A model generated the notes under the pieces. That model saw nothing but the letters and a program-made list of their open reading frames with translations. It made no database searches and had not been told where the DNA came from. Position numbers and translations under genes: made by a program. Below, in pieces: positions 1-9,322 of a DNA stretch of 64,000 nucleotides. This DNA comes from a virus. Position 1 is the first letter of the stretch; the number at the start of each line of letters is the position of its first letter. The DNA lies in the IMG/VR virus record IMGVR_UViG_3300046010_008569, positions 1 through 64,000 of that record. One strand, given 5' to 3'.

Positions 1-3000
1 CCCTCTTCATCCACGTAAGCATTGGCGCTTTCCAGCCCCCATTCCCGGCGTAGCTCTCGAGCACGCTCAAACATGGCGCTGGTTCTTGAAGCCATTCTAC
101 CTTCCTCAGCAAGGAAGCTGGCGATAGGAGCGCTGGCTAAGCCACCGAGACCCAGGCCTGTCACTGCCGCGGCGGCTGGGCTGAGCATCTGAGCTCCAAG
201 GCCAGCGGCGCATTCAGCCGCTGTCTTGATGGCTCGCTCCATCTCGTTGATCCATTTCTTGTCCTTGAGTGGCAGGTCTCGAGCGACAATGGCCGGACCT
301 TCCTCTTCAGGTTGGGCCTGATTGAACATCGGCACACCGGTCTCAAGGAATGCTTCACGCATCTCTTGAGTGATGGGCATGATGTAGATTTCAGCCTCCT
401 TGGAAGCTCCGCTTTCTTTGTCGTAGGCTTCTTCCAGAACATCAATGTAACGATTGAGGTATGTTTCCGCGAAGTCAGTAAAGACTTTCTTTACATCCCT
501 CTCGCTTGGCGATGTTTCATCATTGAACAAAGCCTCGTGGTATGAGTCGTTCATCTTGATGAACTCTAGTGCGAGTTTCTTTACTTGGATCAATGCACCT
601 TCGTAGTAAGGCGCGTCAAAACGATTGGGCAGGTCGGAGCCTTCACGCCCTCGCATCTGAAGACCGCGTTCCCAGTCAGGCTGTCTTTCAGCAAGTTCGT
701 AGCTGAATTGGCTCAATGCATCAGTGAGGGCGTCTTCAACTTCAGTTTCCAGCCCGTTCGGGACTAAATCATTGATGATGTCCCTGGATTCATCCATCAT
801 GCCTTCGCTGGTGAACTCCTCGACGCTGCCGAAAGAATCATCTCCGCCTTTATAGGCATAGGGCTGCTTAATGATCTGAGGATTAAACTCGCTCAGCCAG
901 GACTTCGCATACTGCGGGAATCGCTCGTCATAGAACGTGCCTTTGTAGGTCGAGTGACCTGGATACATGCGGACGGTGGCCGCGGTCGGCCACAGCATGG
1001 CTGGATGGCCGGACGATACGGCCATCATAAAGGCGGTGCGGAACATTAGTTCCGGTGCGGTCTCGCGATAGGGGGCGTTGATGTCGCGAGCATCGTAATC
1101 CCGGCGACCAAGCTCTTCTAAGTCTTGGGCCATAGCTACAATATCGCGAGGTAAGCCTCGCCCCCCTACTCCTGGCTGGTCAGGGTTTCCCCATCCGGTT
1201 ATCGAACTCATGCTACCATAAGCATCGCCATCTCCTGGAGGCCTTGAGATAACTATCGTTTTCTCATGTTCGGCCGGATTCTCTATTATGGAGCCGGAAG
1301 CCACAATGGCCATAGGCCTGCCTTCTGGCCACGCAGAACGGATTCGGCTCTGTAGATCAAGTATCTTTGCAATCTTGGTCTTATCATTCATGTCACGATA
1401 CTGCTCAGGCTTCGCGTCATGGTAATCCGTCTGCCCTTGGTGGAAACCAAAGGCCACGATATCCTCACCATTGAGATTGACTGGCACATCGCTTGCGATA
1501 AACGCAGCGATGGTGCCAGCAGGGCCGATGTGGCTGAACGAACCATCAGCGCCCGGCTGCCCGGGCTCGATGACGATACCCACTTCAATGGCGTTATGCT
1601 TTACGATATCTTCCCCGAGAAGGCTGTACTCAACATACTGTGCTTTATTCGAGGAGAACTTTGAATTATCCAGCCAATCGCCGCGCTCTGGTTGGCTGAA
1701 CATTGAGTACATGGCAGCAGCATCACTGCCATCTCCGTAGCCATATGAAACCGTCAGCCGCAGCTTGCGCTTGCTGATGTACTCGATGAGTTCTTCGCGC
1801 GTGGCTTTATCGACCAGCGGGTTGCCGGTCTTGCCGCCATTCACGAACTCACTCATGTCGATGAACTTGAGCTCAGCCTTGCGGACACGCTTCTCCAGAT
1901 AGCGAAGCATGTGCATTCTGGTGCTTGATGCTTCAGGGAACGCTCGCGCCATGCGCTCCGCTCTGGAGAACATCTGAAGCGGATTGAGATCGCCAAAGGC
2001 TTTGCCTTTTGCATAGTCTCGGCCACGCACCTTCGACTTCATGCCACCGTTGACCGCACGCCATGTGCGCTCGATCAAGGCCTCCTGACGAGCCAGGGGC
2101 CAGCGCTTGAACCAGTTCGTGTCATCACGAATACCCATGCGGTCGCGTTCAACCTCAAGGTATTGCTCGACGGCGCGACGCACTGTGTCATAGTTCTTCG
2201 GCTGACCGCGAGACAGGTCTTGAGCCAGCGCTTTGTCAGCAGCTTCGCGTTGAGCTCTAACACGCTCCGGGGATTCCGGACGATCTCGCTTGGTTGGCTC
2301 CGCCTTCTTTTTCTTCGGCTCCGCTTCCTCAGTCTGGCGAGACTTCTTCGCTTTACGCTGCGACGCTAGGGCGTCGTTGAAGGTTTGACGAAGGTTGTCT
2401 AAACCCTTGTCGGTCTTCATCGCTTCCCGAGCGGCTGACGCCTCCTCGGGGGTAAGCTGTATCTTCGATACAGCTTCGTCATAAGCTTCATCCTCAAGAG
2501 CAGCCACTTCTCTCAAGGCGGCTTTGATCTGACTAGGGGAACGCTGCTCTCGGGTAGGCGCGACTTCTGCGATCTCGGGGTCTTCCTGTCGCGCCTGACG
2601 CGACGGACGCTTAGCCGCGAATGCGTCAGTCTCACCCATGACAGAGCGAGGCTTGTCTGTCTTTTCCGGTTTGTTCTCAGGATCAGCTAGCGCCTCGACT
2701 ACAGTAAGAGTGGATTTGCGTGGAGGCTTTGGTTTAGACCCCTCTTCGATCTTTCTCGCAAGCGTCTGAATCTCAGCATCGTCAGGAAACTCAGCTGCCA
2801 GTTTGCGTGCAGAATCAAGATATTGCCCCACGCTGAGTTCGCGCTCAGCTGGATCGGCGTAAGTTCTGTTCGTGCTATCGAGGCCACGCTGAAGGCGTTC
2901 GATTGCTCGATCTCTCGCTGCGTTATTCGCGGATGGCTCAGGCAAGCCGCGCTTGTCAGCGCTCTTCGCCATCTGACGAACGCGCTGCACGACCTTACCC

Positions 3001-5096
3001 TTGGTGGTAGGCAGGTCATCCTGCCTCCCCACCTGTCCGCCAAGGTTCTTCAGCAGGGACTTAGACGCAGTGAGGTTCAGGCCACCAAGGTAGGCTTGGA
3101 GGCCTTGTTCGCCTTTTGTTCTGTACGCATTGAGCGCCTCATTGGCGCCAGGCTTAAGGTTCTTTACGGGCTTCGACGGGACGACATCTGTGCCAGTGAC
3201 TGGCTCACTAACATCATCCCGAACGCCAATATCACCAGTGTTAGCGTTCTCTTCTGGCGTTAGTGTGCTGGCTTCATTGGGAGTTTCCGGTGCAGGACCT
3301 GGCTTGGCTTTCTGGGCTTCCCAGCGCTCCCGTTCAATACCGAACTTGCCGGCGTTCGCTTGCGCTTCCGCTCGGTCTCTGGCGCCAATATCCATGTACG
3401 AGACATTCTCAGTCCCGTCCGGCATGATGTCAGTGACCTTCAGGCCCCAGCCTGCGGCATTAGCCTCGTCAGCTTCTTCGCTGGCGAACATGGCGCTATC
3501 AGCTTCGCTGTAAGCGCGGAAGGTCTCAGTCTCTTTGATATCCCGGCCATCAGCCACAGCGCCGGCATAGATCGCGGCAGCGTCCGGATCGTCCGCTTCC
3601 AGCATGTCTCGGCTGAATCGATACATCGGAACGGGCTCGACAACGCGCTTAGCGCCCTTGACCCGCGGCAATTCTCTCGCAGCCATACCAAGACTGCGGA
3701 ACTCAGTCCTCAGGGCCTCAGCGTACTGCTCGTCATCATTGGCGTCTTGAGGTTCTTCGCCATCAAACCTTGCGGCGTATTCACGAGCTCGCTGAGCGGC
3801 TTGCTCTTCAGCAGCCGCTGTCTGGTCCGGCTCTTCAGTTCGCGCCTCCTGACGCGGCGGAGCGCTGCCTGGCGGGCCTTCAAGCTCACCATCTCCACGC
3901 TCCCGGAAATCAGCGTCTTCAGCATCGCTAGTGTCCGGCGCAGTCCACCCAGGAGGGTTTCCAGTTCCAGGACCGCCAGCAGGGCTGGCCCCAGGTCCAC
4001 CGGGCGGAGGCATAACCGGACCTTGGACGGCCGGAGATGGAGGCGGAGCAGGCGGAGGAGCAGGACGCATCCGCGCCATGACCTGGCTAGCGCCACCCAT
4101 ACCAGCACCCATACCAGCGCCAGCAATACCACCCATAACCGCGGCCGGAAGAACATCGTCCGTGAGCTCCACATTCGGATCGATATTACCTACGCCGTAG
4201 TTCGTGGCAACTTGTTCTTGCGCTGACTGTGCAGTTTCTTCCAGGCCTTCACGCAGAGCACTGCCGACAATCGCTCGAACGAACGACTGCCGCCCAGGGC
4301 GAGCAAACCAGTTCGGGCCGAGACGGCCAATCAGGGCCGTGTTAACACCAGCGATCAGCGGAGCCAGTTCCTTGGCTCTGTTTGCTGCTAGCTCGACAGC
4401 GCGAGCATAGTCGCCCTGCGTATCTCGCAGAGCTTGCCGGCCGATATCGCTGCTGGTGAATGTTTCGGGGTCGAATGCAGCGATGTCTCGGATAGCTTCG
4501 TCAATCGAGGTGGCGACAAGACCGCCACCAAGCGCACCTTCGGTGGCTGACGCTGCACCAGCGGCCACTGTCGGGTTAGCGCCAGCGCCTCGAGCAATAG
4601 CACCGATACCCATGGACGGAGCCATGAGCGGAGCGCTCTGGACTAGCTGACCACCGATGTTGCGATAGTTCGGCGCCTCTAAGGGATTCTCAGCTTCGCT
4701 ATCCCAGACCTGCTCCATGCCCTGACGCGACATGGCCTCCATGGCTTCTGGAGACATTGTGCGATCTGCGTACTGCCGGCGATAGCCGCGGCTGGCGCGC
4801 GCTAGCTGATCGCCAATAGGAACATCGCCACGCTCTCGCGCGTCCGATGCTGTGGGGTCAAGGGCAGTGACGATACCGCCTACGCCTTCGCCAATGCTGG
4901 CGATACCGCTTTGCAGGTATTCATTGATGTCACCCCAGAAGCTTCCGTCACCAACGGATTCCGGGTCATCCATCCGACGCACATACTGTGCTGCCGTTTC
5001 GGGCGTGAGCTCCGAGTCTTCAGGTAGTCCGTTTTGTTCGGCAATCTCCGAGGAATGGATCAAGTCGCCATTGCGGCGACGAATGAAGAAGTCCAT
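1..5096 (-). CDS. Giant virion-associated polyvalent protein, 3' end outside window
   Basis: The frame is open from an ATG at 5096 to the window edge, at least 1,698 residues without a stop. A GAGG Shine-Dalgarno lies 8 nt upstream. The product is a mosaic: Ala/Gly-rich hydrophobic segments near residues 130-190 and 280-340, a Pro/Gly/Ala linker near 340-390, a Lys/Glu/Arg-rich coil near 830-960, then long regions of ordinary globular composition, and another Ala/Gly-rich hydrophobic stretch at about 1640. Phages with P22/T7-like architecture often end the late operon with such a protein, thought to be packaged and ejected with DNA like T7 gp16; some carry extra enzymatic domains. I recognise no catalytic motif. 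It follows two other probable internal virion proteins at tight spacing. Size and position are seen; the role is inferred. Confidence 0.85.
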   Translation of the reverse strand, partial: MDFFIRRRNGDLIHSSEIAEQNGLPEDSELTPETAAQYVRRMDDPESVGDGSFWGDINEYLQSGIASIGEGVGGIVTALDPTASDARERGDVPIGDQLARASRGYRRQYADRTMSPEAMEAMSRQGMEQVWDSEAENPLEAPNYRNIGGQLVQSAPLMAPSMGIGAIARGAGANPTVAAGAASATEGALGGGLVATSIDEAIRDIAAFDPETFTSSDIGRQALRDTQGDYARAVELAANRAKELAPLIAGVNTALIGRLGPNWFARPGRQSFVRAIVGSALREGLEETAQSAQEQVATNYGVGNIDPNVELTDDVLPAAVMGGIAGAGMGAGMGGASQVMARMRPAPPPAPPPSPAVQGPVMPPPGGPGASPAGGPGTGNPPGWTAPDTSDAEDADFRERGDGELEGPPGSAPPRQEARTEEPDQTAAAEEQAAQRAREYAARFDGEEPQDANDDEQYAEALRTEFRSLGMAARELPRVKGAKRVVEPVPMYRFSRDMLEADDPDAAAIYAGAVADGRDIKETETFRAYSEADSAMFASEEADEANAAGWGLKVTDIMPDGTENVSYMDIGARDRAEAQANAGKFGIERERWEAQKAKPGPAPETPNEASTLTPEENANTGDIGVRDDVSEPVTGTDVVPSKPVKNLKPGANEALNAYRTKGEQGLQAYLGGLNLTASKSLLKNLGGQVGRQDDLPTTKGKVVQRVRQMAKSADKRGLPEPSANNAARDRAIERLQRGLDSTNRTYADPAERELSVGQYLDSARKLAAEFPDDAEIQTLARKIEEGSKPKPPRKSTLTVVEALADPENKPEKTDKPRSVMGETDAFAAKRPSRQARQEDPEIAEVAPTREQRSPSQIKAALREVAALEDEAYDEAVSKIQLTPEEASAAREAMKTDKGLDNLRQTFNDALASQRKAKKSRQTEEAEPKKKKAEPTKRDRPESPERVRAQREAADKALAQDLSRGQPKNYDTVRRAVEQYLEVERDRMGIRDDTNWFKRWPLARQEALIERTWRAVNGGMKSKVRGRDYAKGKAFGDLNPLQMFSRAERMARAFPEASSTRMHMLRYLEKRVRKAELKFIDMSEFVNGGKTGNPLVDKATREELIEYISKRKLRLTVSYGYGDGSDAAAMYSMFSQPERGDWLDNSKFSSNKAQYVEYSLLGEDIVKHNAIEVGIVIEPGQPGADGSFSHIGPAGTIAAFIASDVPVNLNGEDIVAFGFHQGQTDYHDAKPEQYRDMNDKTKIAKILDLQSRIRSAWPEGRPMAIVASGSIIENPAEHEKTIVISRPPGDGDAYGSMSSITGWGNPDQPGVGGRGLPRDIVAMAQDLEELGRRDYDARDINAPYRETAPELMFRTAFMMAVSSGHPAMLWPTAATVRMYPGHSTYKGTFYDERFPQYAKSWLSEFNPQIIKQPYAYKGGDDSFGSVEEFTSEGMMDESRDIINDLVPNGLETEVEDALTDALSQFSYELAERQPDWERGLQMRGREGSDLPNRFDAPYYEGALIQVKKLALEFIKMNDSYHEALFNDETSPSERDVKKVFTDFAETYLNRYIDVLEEAYDKESGASKEAEIYIMPITQEMREAFLETGVPMFNQAQPEEEGPAIVARDLPLKDKKWINEMERAIKTAAECAAGLGAQMLSPAAAAVTGLGLGGLASAPIASFLAEEGRMASRTSAMFERARELRREWGLESANAYVDEE

Positions 5097-5111
5097 GCTT
5101 TATCCTCGGGG

Positions 5112-6440
5112 TTATTCGGCCCCAGCGTATGGGTCGTAGATATCCCGGCCGTCTCTTTGCCCGACCACTCCCAAGCCTCGTTCCCGTAATCTCTGCGCGC
5201 GGTACTCTTCTTGGCCTTGCGGGATATAAGAACTCTCTGACGGGGCGCTAGCTCCGGTGGCCGTGTCGCCTCCGCGACCGCCTCGGGTGGTCGTGTTCAC
5301 GTTCCCGATCTCACCACTCATGACGCCTTGGAGGAATTGGTTCGCAGCTTCACGCTGCTCGTCAGAGGCTCCAGAGAACTGATCGGCAATCGCAAGCGCT
5401 GCGCGCGTGCGTTCATTGAGGTCATCTGCTCCGCGGCCAGAGCCACTACCGCCAACCATCATCAATGCATCGCGCATTGCGTCGTTGCGATTATAGGGGC
5501 GACGACGCATCCCGACCTGCGGGCCGTTGTTGGAGTTGAACGTGTATTGCTCTTCGACTACTTCGTCGGCATTCTCTTGCAGAAGCATGTCTGCAATGCG
5601 CTCAAGCTGAGAGCCGCCACTCGAGCGTTGCGCTTCGATCTGAGCGCCAGCTTCTGCAATACCGGCTGATGTTCCGATGAGGTCGCGCTCCGCTGCGGAG
5701 GCGTCGCGTTGGCTGCCAAGCAGGGCCTCAAGGCCCATGCCAGCTTGCTGGTCTGCGCGCTGCCCGCGGGCGATGGTCAGACGGTCTCTGCGACCGCGAG
5801 CATCTCGACGGCCCTCGCGATAGTTGTCGAACGCGCCTCGGGCCTGCTCAAGGCCCATGAGGGCGCCCTGACCGATATTGCCAGTCGATGCCATGCCGAA
5901 GCCGGCTTGCGCCAAGGCAAGCCAGAGATCGCGGTTGCGACTGGTTGTGGCCTCCGCCTCATCCTCTTTGATGCCCGGGATTAGTTCGTCGTAATAGGAG
6001 TTGTCGCCGTAGAACTGACCAACCAGTTCCCTGGCCTCCTCCGGAGTCATTGCATCGACTTGATCACCGTAGAGCGGGCGAAGTTGTTCGATGATGCCGG
6101 TCATGTCGGTCGCAATAGCGCCACCGCGGTTCATGCGCTTCGGCGGGCCACCTTGCCCCCGCTGCGCCATAAGAGCAGCTACGCCTGAAGAGATCGGATC
6201 ACCGGGCGCCGGAGTTTGAGGAGACGGAGTCATGGCCTGTAGGGCCATATTCTCGATCACAGTCGGCTGATTGACCTGACCTTGTGGGGCGGGCTTGGCG
6301 CGGTTGCGCTTCTCGATCTCAGAGATCGCAGCGTACTGGATATTGGGATCGCCACCGCTTGGATTGCGGGCGAGTTGTACCAATTCCGGCACACTCATCG
6401 TGCCGATCATGCGGTCGATGTTACCAGCGGGTCCGAACAT
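5112..6440 (-). CDS. Probable internal or tail virion protein, 442 aa
   Basis: The predicted protein has 442 residues and no recognised enzyme motif. It is rich in Gly, Ala, Gln and Arg, with a central segment (about residues 160-280) dominated by short helices and RGRRDR-type basic patches, and a Gly/Ser-rich tail. Such composition, and its position between the Gly/Ala-rich proteins and the giant virion protein, fit the internal core or ejection proteins of podoviruses. It starts 2 nt after the stop of the gene at 6443 and ends 15 nt before the giant gene, so it is translated in one late operon. Function is inferred from context only. Confidence 0.8.
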   Translation of the reverse strand: MFGPAGNIDRMIGTMSVPELVQLARNPSGGDPNIQYAAISEIEKRNRAKPAPQGQVNQPTVIENMALQAMTPSPQTPAPGDPISSGVAALMAQRGQGGPPKRMNRGGAIATDMTGIIEQLRPLYGDQVDAMTPEEARELVGQFYGDNSYYDELIPGIKEDEAEATTSRNRDLWLALAQAGFGMASTGNIGQGALMGLEQARGAFDNYREGRRDARGRRDRLTIARGQRADQQAGMGLEALLGSQRDASAAERDLIGTSAGIAEAGAQIEAQRSSGGSQLERIADMLLQENADEVVEEQYTFNSNNGPQVGMRRRPYNRNDAMRDALMMVGGSGSGRGADDLNERTRAALAIADQFSGASDEQREAANQFLQGVMSGEIGNVNTTTRGGRGGDTATGASAPSESSYIPQGQEEYRAQRLRERGLGVVGQRDGRDIYDPYAGAE

Positions 6441-6442
6441 GA

Positions 6443-7417
6443 TTAGCCACCGCCTCCGCCGCCACCTTGGCCACCCATGGCGTTAAACAGACCGGCAGCA
6501 CCGATGCCCAAGCCGAGCATCTGCGAATAAGGATTGACCTCGGTCGTGTTCACCACGTTGCTGTTCGCGCCAGTGACGTTGCCGCGGATGATGTTGTTGT
6601 ACCAAGTGATGTTGTTGCGGTTGTAATCGCGCTGGTTGACGAAGTCGTTGTAACCCTGATCGAGCGAGGCTTGCGTCAGGCGCTCTTGCGCCAGGGCGGC
6701 TTCATTCAATGCACCAATGCCGCGAAGCTCTTCCGAGCGGCGCGCTGTGCCTTGGTTGTAGAACTGATTACCGATGCCGGCGAGGCCTTCAGCTTGTTGC
6801 AGGTCTCCTGTAAAATCGAAGCGACGTGAACCATCAAGCCGGTTCTCGTCTTGATTGAACTGACCGTATGCAGTGTCGTAGCCCTTCATCAGGGTGTCTG
6901 CGATAGTCGAGTTCAGGCCAAGCTGGTTCTGGCCGAAGGCCACACCTTCCTCGACGCCTTGGCGGTATCCGCCAAAGGCGCCTGACTGCATCTTGCGCGC
7001 GTCTCGAGCGACGCGCTCCTTGCCGTAGGTGTCCGCAGCGCGAGCCGTCATGGCATCAAGCACTTGCCTCATATACGGGTTCATGTACTGATCCGCCGTC
7101 GCCGCGTCCCAGCGCTGCGTCAACGGATCGTAATTGGCTCCAGCCGCCCCGATGGCGGCTAGGCCGGTAGTGGCGTCACCAGCATTAAACTGGTCTTGAC
7201 CTACATTCTCAAGGTTGCGGGTCTGCTCAAAAGCTTGCAGCCGGTCGTCGCTGAACGGCGCAATACGCGGGCCAGTGTACGCCTCATACGGGCGATACGC
7301 CTCACCTCTAGCCGAGGTGAGCGCTTCATCAACAAACGGATAGAACTCCTCCGGAACACTGAACGTGGTGTTCTGGACTTGTTGTGTACCGCTGTTACCG
7401 CCGCTCTTGCCGCCCAA
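6443..7417 (-). CDS. Virion structural protein, 324 aa, Gly-rich ends
   Basis: The N-terminus (MGGKSGGNSGTQQVQNTTFS) is Gly/Ser/Gln-rich and is followed by a segment with TGPRIAPFS and, later, ARKMQSGAFGGYRQG; the C-terminus is a run of Gly. I associate this architecture with uncharacterised virion proteins of environmental podoviruses, but cannot name a family with certainty. Its start lies 23 nt inside the preceding acetyltransferase-like gene, and the next gene begins 2 nt after its stop, so translation is tightly coupled. Probably an internal core or tail protein. Confidence 0.8.
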   Translation of the reverse strand: MGGKSGGNSGTQQVQNTTFSVPEEFYPFVDEALTSARGEAYRPYEAYTGPRIAPFSDDRLQAFEQTRNLENVGQDQFNAGDATTGLAAIGAAGANYDPLTQRWDAATADQYMNPYMRQVLDAMTARAADTYGKERVARDARKMQSGAFGGYRQGVEEGVAFGQNQLGLNSTIADTLMKGYDTAYGQFNQDENRLDGSRRFDFTGDLQQAEGLAGIGNQFYNQGTARRSEELRGIGALNEAALAQERLTQASLDQGYNDFVNQRDYNRNNITWYNNIIRGNVTGANSNVVNTTEVNPYSQMLGLGIGAAGLFNAMGGQGGGGGGG

Positions 7418-7847
7418 CTGGACACTCCAAGGTCACTAGACCTGTTCGCTTAAAGCCAAACTTAGCTAGATACCTTTCCCATTCCGGTCTGCCGGCCGGC
7501 ACGACCCTGAGGGAGCATCCGTTCTCCTGAGCATAGGCCTCAGTGACCAGATTCATCTTGGCGATCCACTCCTTCATGGAGCCATGCTCGCCAGCCAGCG
7601 CGATCAACTCGAGAGTCTTGCAGCGCCAGAACGAAGTAACCTTAGTGACCAAGACTGCGACCAGAGGGTCTCCGTCTCGATCCGTATCGAATACACCCCA
7701 GAGAACTGCGTGACTTGCAATGCAATCGGACAGGAGGTCCGACACCTTGCCGCGAGGCTCTAAGAGATACTCGACTTCCTTTAGATACTTCGTAGCTGTT
7801 GCCAGATGGTTCACGATATGTTCTGGTGGGATGATAGAGAGAAACAT
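7395..7847 (-). CDS. GNAT-like / T7 gp13-type protein, 150 aa
   Basis: This 150-residue protein has the look of a small GNAT acetyltransferase: a central strand-rich part (LWGVFDTDRDGDPLVAVLV) and a C-terminal segment with PEWERYLAKFGFKRTG, which matches the last helix-strand of the fold. Small proteins of this kind occur beside the internal core genes of T7-like and related phages, where T7 gp13 is an internal virion protein. Catalytic activity cannot be judged from sequence alone, and the canonical acetyl-CoA loop (Q/RxxGxG/A) is not clear. It starts 10 nt before the end of the upstream gene's region and overlaps the next gene by 23 nt. Confidence 0.65.
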   Translation of the reverse strand: MFLSIIPPEHIVNHLATATKYLKEVEYLLEPRGKVSDLLSDCIASHAVLWGVFDTDRDGDPLVAVLVTKVTSFWRCKTLELIALAGEHGSMKEWIAKMNLVTEAYAQENGCSLRVVPAGRPEWERYLAKFGFKRTGLVTLECPVGRQERR

Positions 7848-7856
7848 AAGGTCCTC

Positions 7857-8873
7857 TTAGAGGGTTATTTTACCTGGACGCCTTGCCTGCTTAGCGCTGC
7901 CGTAGGACTGGGTTCTGATCTTGTCCATAGCGCTATGTAAGCGCTTAGCGCCGGCTTCGGTACTGCCGGCCCCCAGGGCCGCTACCACATCGGCGGAGAT
8001 GACAAACTCGCCATCAGATAAGAGGATTGGTTGTTTACCAGGACCTTCAGCCGGGATGTTATCGCTTTGGCCATCGCCAGGGCCTTTGAGCAAACCGCCT
8101 CCAGCGTATGCATCACCCTCTTCCATACCGAAGAGACGGCGCATCAGGCGCTCGCGCGTGCTCCCGCCGCCGCTGCGCCCAGGCCGAGCTTCCGGCAGGT
8201 CTGGAATGCTACCATCAGGATTGCGCTGGAGACCCGGGTTGTCGAAGAACATCTTCTCGCCCTCGTACTGCCCATAACGATACGGATTGTCGGGCGTGAA
8301 TCCATCATTGCGGGTGTACGTGCTAGGACCCGGTGGAGGTTGGCCAGTGAACGGCATGACGTTCCGGTCTATCGTCTCATGGCGATCAGCGAACGGCTCG
8401 CTCTTGCGCTTCTCCTGCTCCTGCATTTCAGGTGGCATGAGAGAGCTCGAAAGAGCAGAGACCATCAGGCCTGAGGTCACTGGCTTGCGGCGAAGGAAGT
8501 CGATACCCGCTTGGACGACGCCACCGCCCGGCTTCGCAGCGGCGGCTAGAGCGGGGTTAGAAGCGCCCTGCATCAGAGCGCCCATGCCATGAGGGACCGC
8601 ACCAGCGACGCCCTGAGCCATGCCTTGGCCCAGTCCTTGCGCCACGCCTGGCGCCGCATTGAGAGCGCTGGCGCCAGCAGAGGCTGCGTTAGAAGCGGCA
8701 GCTGCGTGCGTGCCGACATCTGCAACTGCCTTGGCTCCACCAGCAGCGCCACCGAGGGCGCCTGCGATGCCGCCAATGCCAGCGCCGAGAAGGCCTGACA
8801 TCAGGCCTTTCTTGAAATCACCAGTCGCGGCCCAGGTTCCCAGGCCGCTAATGAGGGGCATCAACCAAAACAT
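7857..8873 (-). CDS. Gly/Ala-rich probable internal virion protein, 338 aa
   Basis: The first 115 residues are very rich in Gly and Ala with hydrophobic stretches that could insert in a membrane. The middle is Pro-rich and polar. The C-terminus carries GPGDGQSDNIPA followed by ILLSDGEFVISADVV, a motif pair I know from structural proteins of many environmental podoviruses (Gly-Pro-Gly, then DGE-hydrophobic). This fits a DNA-ejection or core protein that acts at the host envelope. It overlaps the preceding gene by one base (stop and start share an A), as do many genes in this operon. Function is inferred. Confidence 0.75.
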   Translation of the reverse strand: MFWLMPLISGLGTWAATGDFKKGLMSGLLGAGIGGIAGALGGAAGGAKAVADVGTHAAAASNAASAGASALNAAPGVAQGLGQGMAQGVAGAVPHGMGALMQGASNPALAAAAKPGGGVVQAGIDFLRRKPVTSGLMVSALSSSLMPPEMQEQEKRKSEPFADRHETIDRNVMPFTGQPPPGPSTYTRNDGFTPDNPYRYGQYEGEKMFFDNPGLQRNPDGSIPDLPEARPGRSGGGSTRERLMRRLFGMEEGDAYAGGGLLKGPGDGQSDNIPAEGPGKQPILLSDGEFVISADVVAALGAGSTEAGAKRLHSAMDKIRTQSYGSAKQARRPGKITL

Positions 8874-9097
8874 TAGGTCACTAAACCCTTAAGCCAGGAG
8901 ACAAACATACCGCTAACACCGGCGATGAATGCCGCAATGGCGTAGACGCGGGCCTCCAAGCGGGCCAGCCCAGTCTTCATCTCGACCATATCTCGAGGTG
9001 TTATCACCTCAAGCTGCGACTCTATCCGATTGGTCGCCTCAACGTTAGCCTTGAGGCTTTGCTCAATGGCTAAGAGTCTGTCTTCGATGGTAGTCAT
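8873..9097 (-). CDS. XhlA/holin-like coiled-coil membrane protein, 74 aa
   Basis: The first 48 residues form an amphipathic, probably coiled-coil region (EDRLLAIEQSLKANVEATNR), followed by one hydrophobic helix near residues 51-70 and a short tail. This is the layout of the XhlA/haemolysin-type proteins that accompany holins, and of some single-span holins. No endolysin was recognised next to it, so a lysis role is tentative; a structural membrane anchor used at ejection is the alternative. It sits between two virion genes with 0-1 nt spacing. Confidence 0.6.
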   Translation of the reverse strand: MTTIEDRLLAIEQSLKANVEATNRIESQLEVITPRDMVEMKTGLARLEARVYAIAAFIAGVSGMFVSWLKGLVT

Positions 9098-9322
9098 TTA
9101 GGCCACTTTTACCGTACCGGAGTCGTTCCATAAGCTTCCGCTCGGCAGGCCAGCAGAAGAAGTCGGGAGGTCTGTTATCCGGACTGTCTTCGCGGTGACT
9201 GAGCCTATAGTATTAAGTCTTTGTATGAAATTTTCAAGTTCAGAGACAATAGAGTCCATCCAAACTTGGTTGTATTCTTCCGGCGCGGAAGACAGTATAG
9301 GCTTCTGTGCTGGCAGGCTCAT
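9098..9322 (-). CDS. Small virion-associated protein, 74 aa
   Basis: The 74-residue product starts with a Pro-rich segment, has a helical middle (YNQVWMDSIVSELENFIQRL) and ends with a short beta-rich motif including LPSGSLWNDSGTVKV. The last motif recurs at the C-terminus of many small proteins encoded beside tail genes of environmental phages, so a virion role is likely, though none is established to my knowledge. It overlaps the nozzle-like gene by 4 nt. Confidence 0.7.
   Translation of the reverse strand: MSLPAQKPILSSAPEEYNQVWMDSIVSELENFIQRLNTIGSVTAKTVRITDLPTSSAGLPSGSLWNDSGTVKVA

Noticed and set aside
3360-4226. A 288-codon plus-strand frame
   Set aside because: Antisense to the giant virion gene, with no ribosome site and an unnatural Arg/Ser-rich end; typical of high-GC shadow frames.
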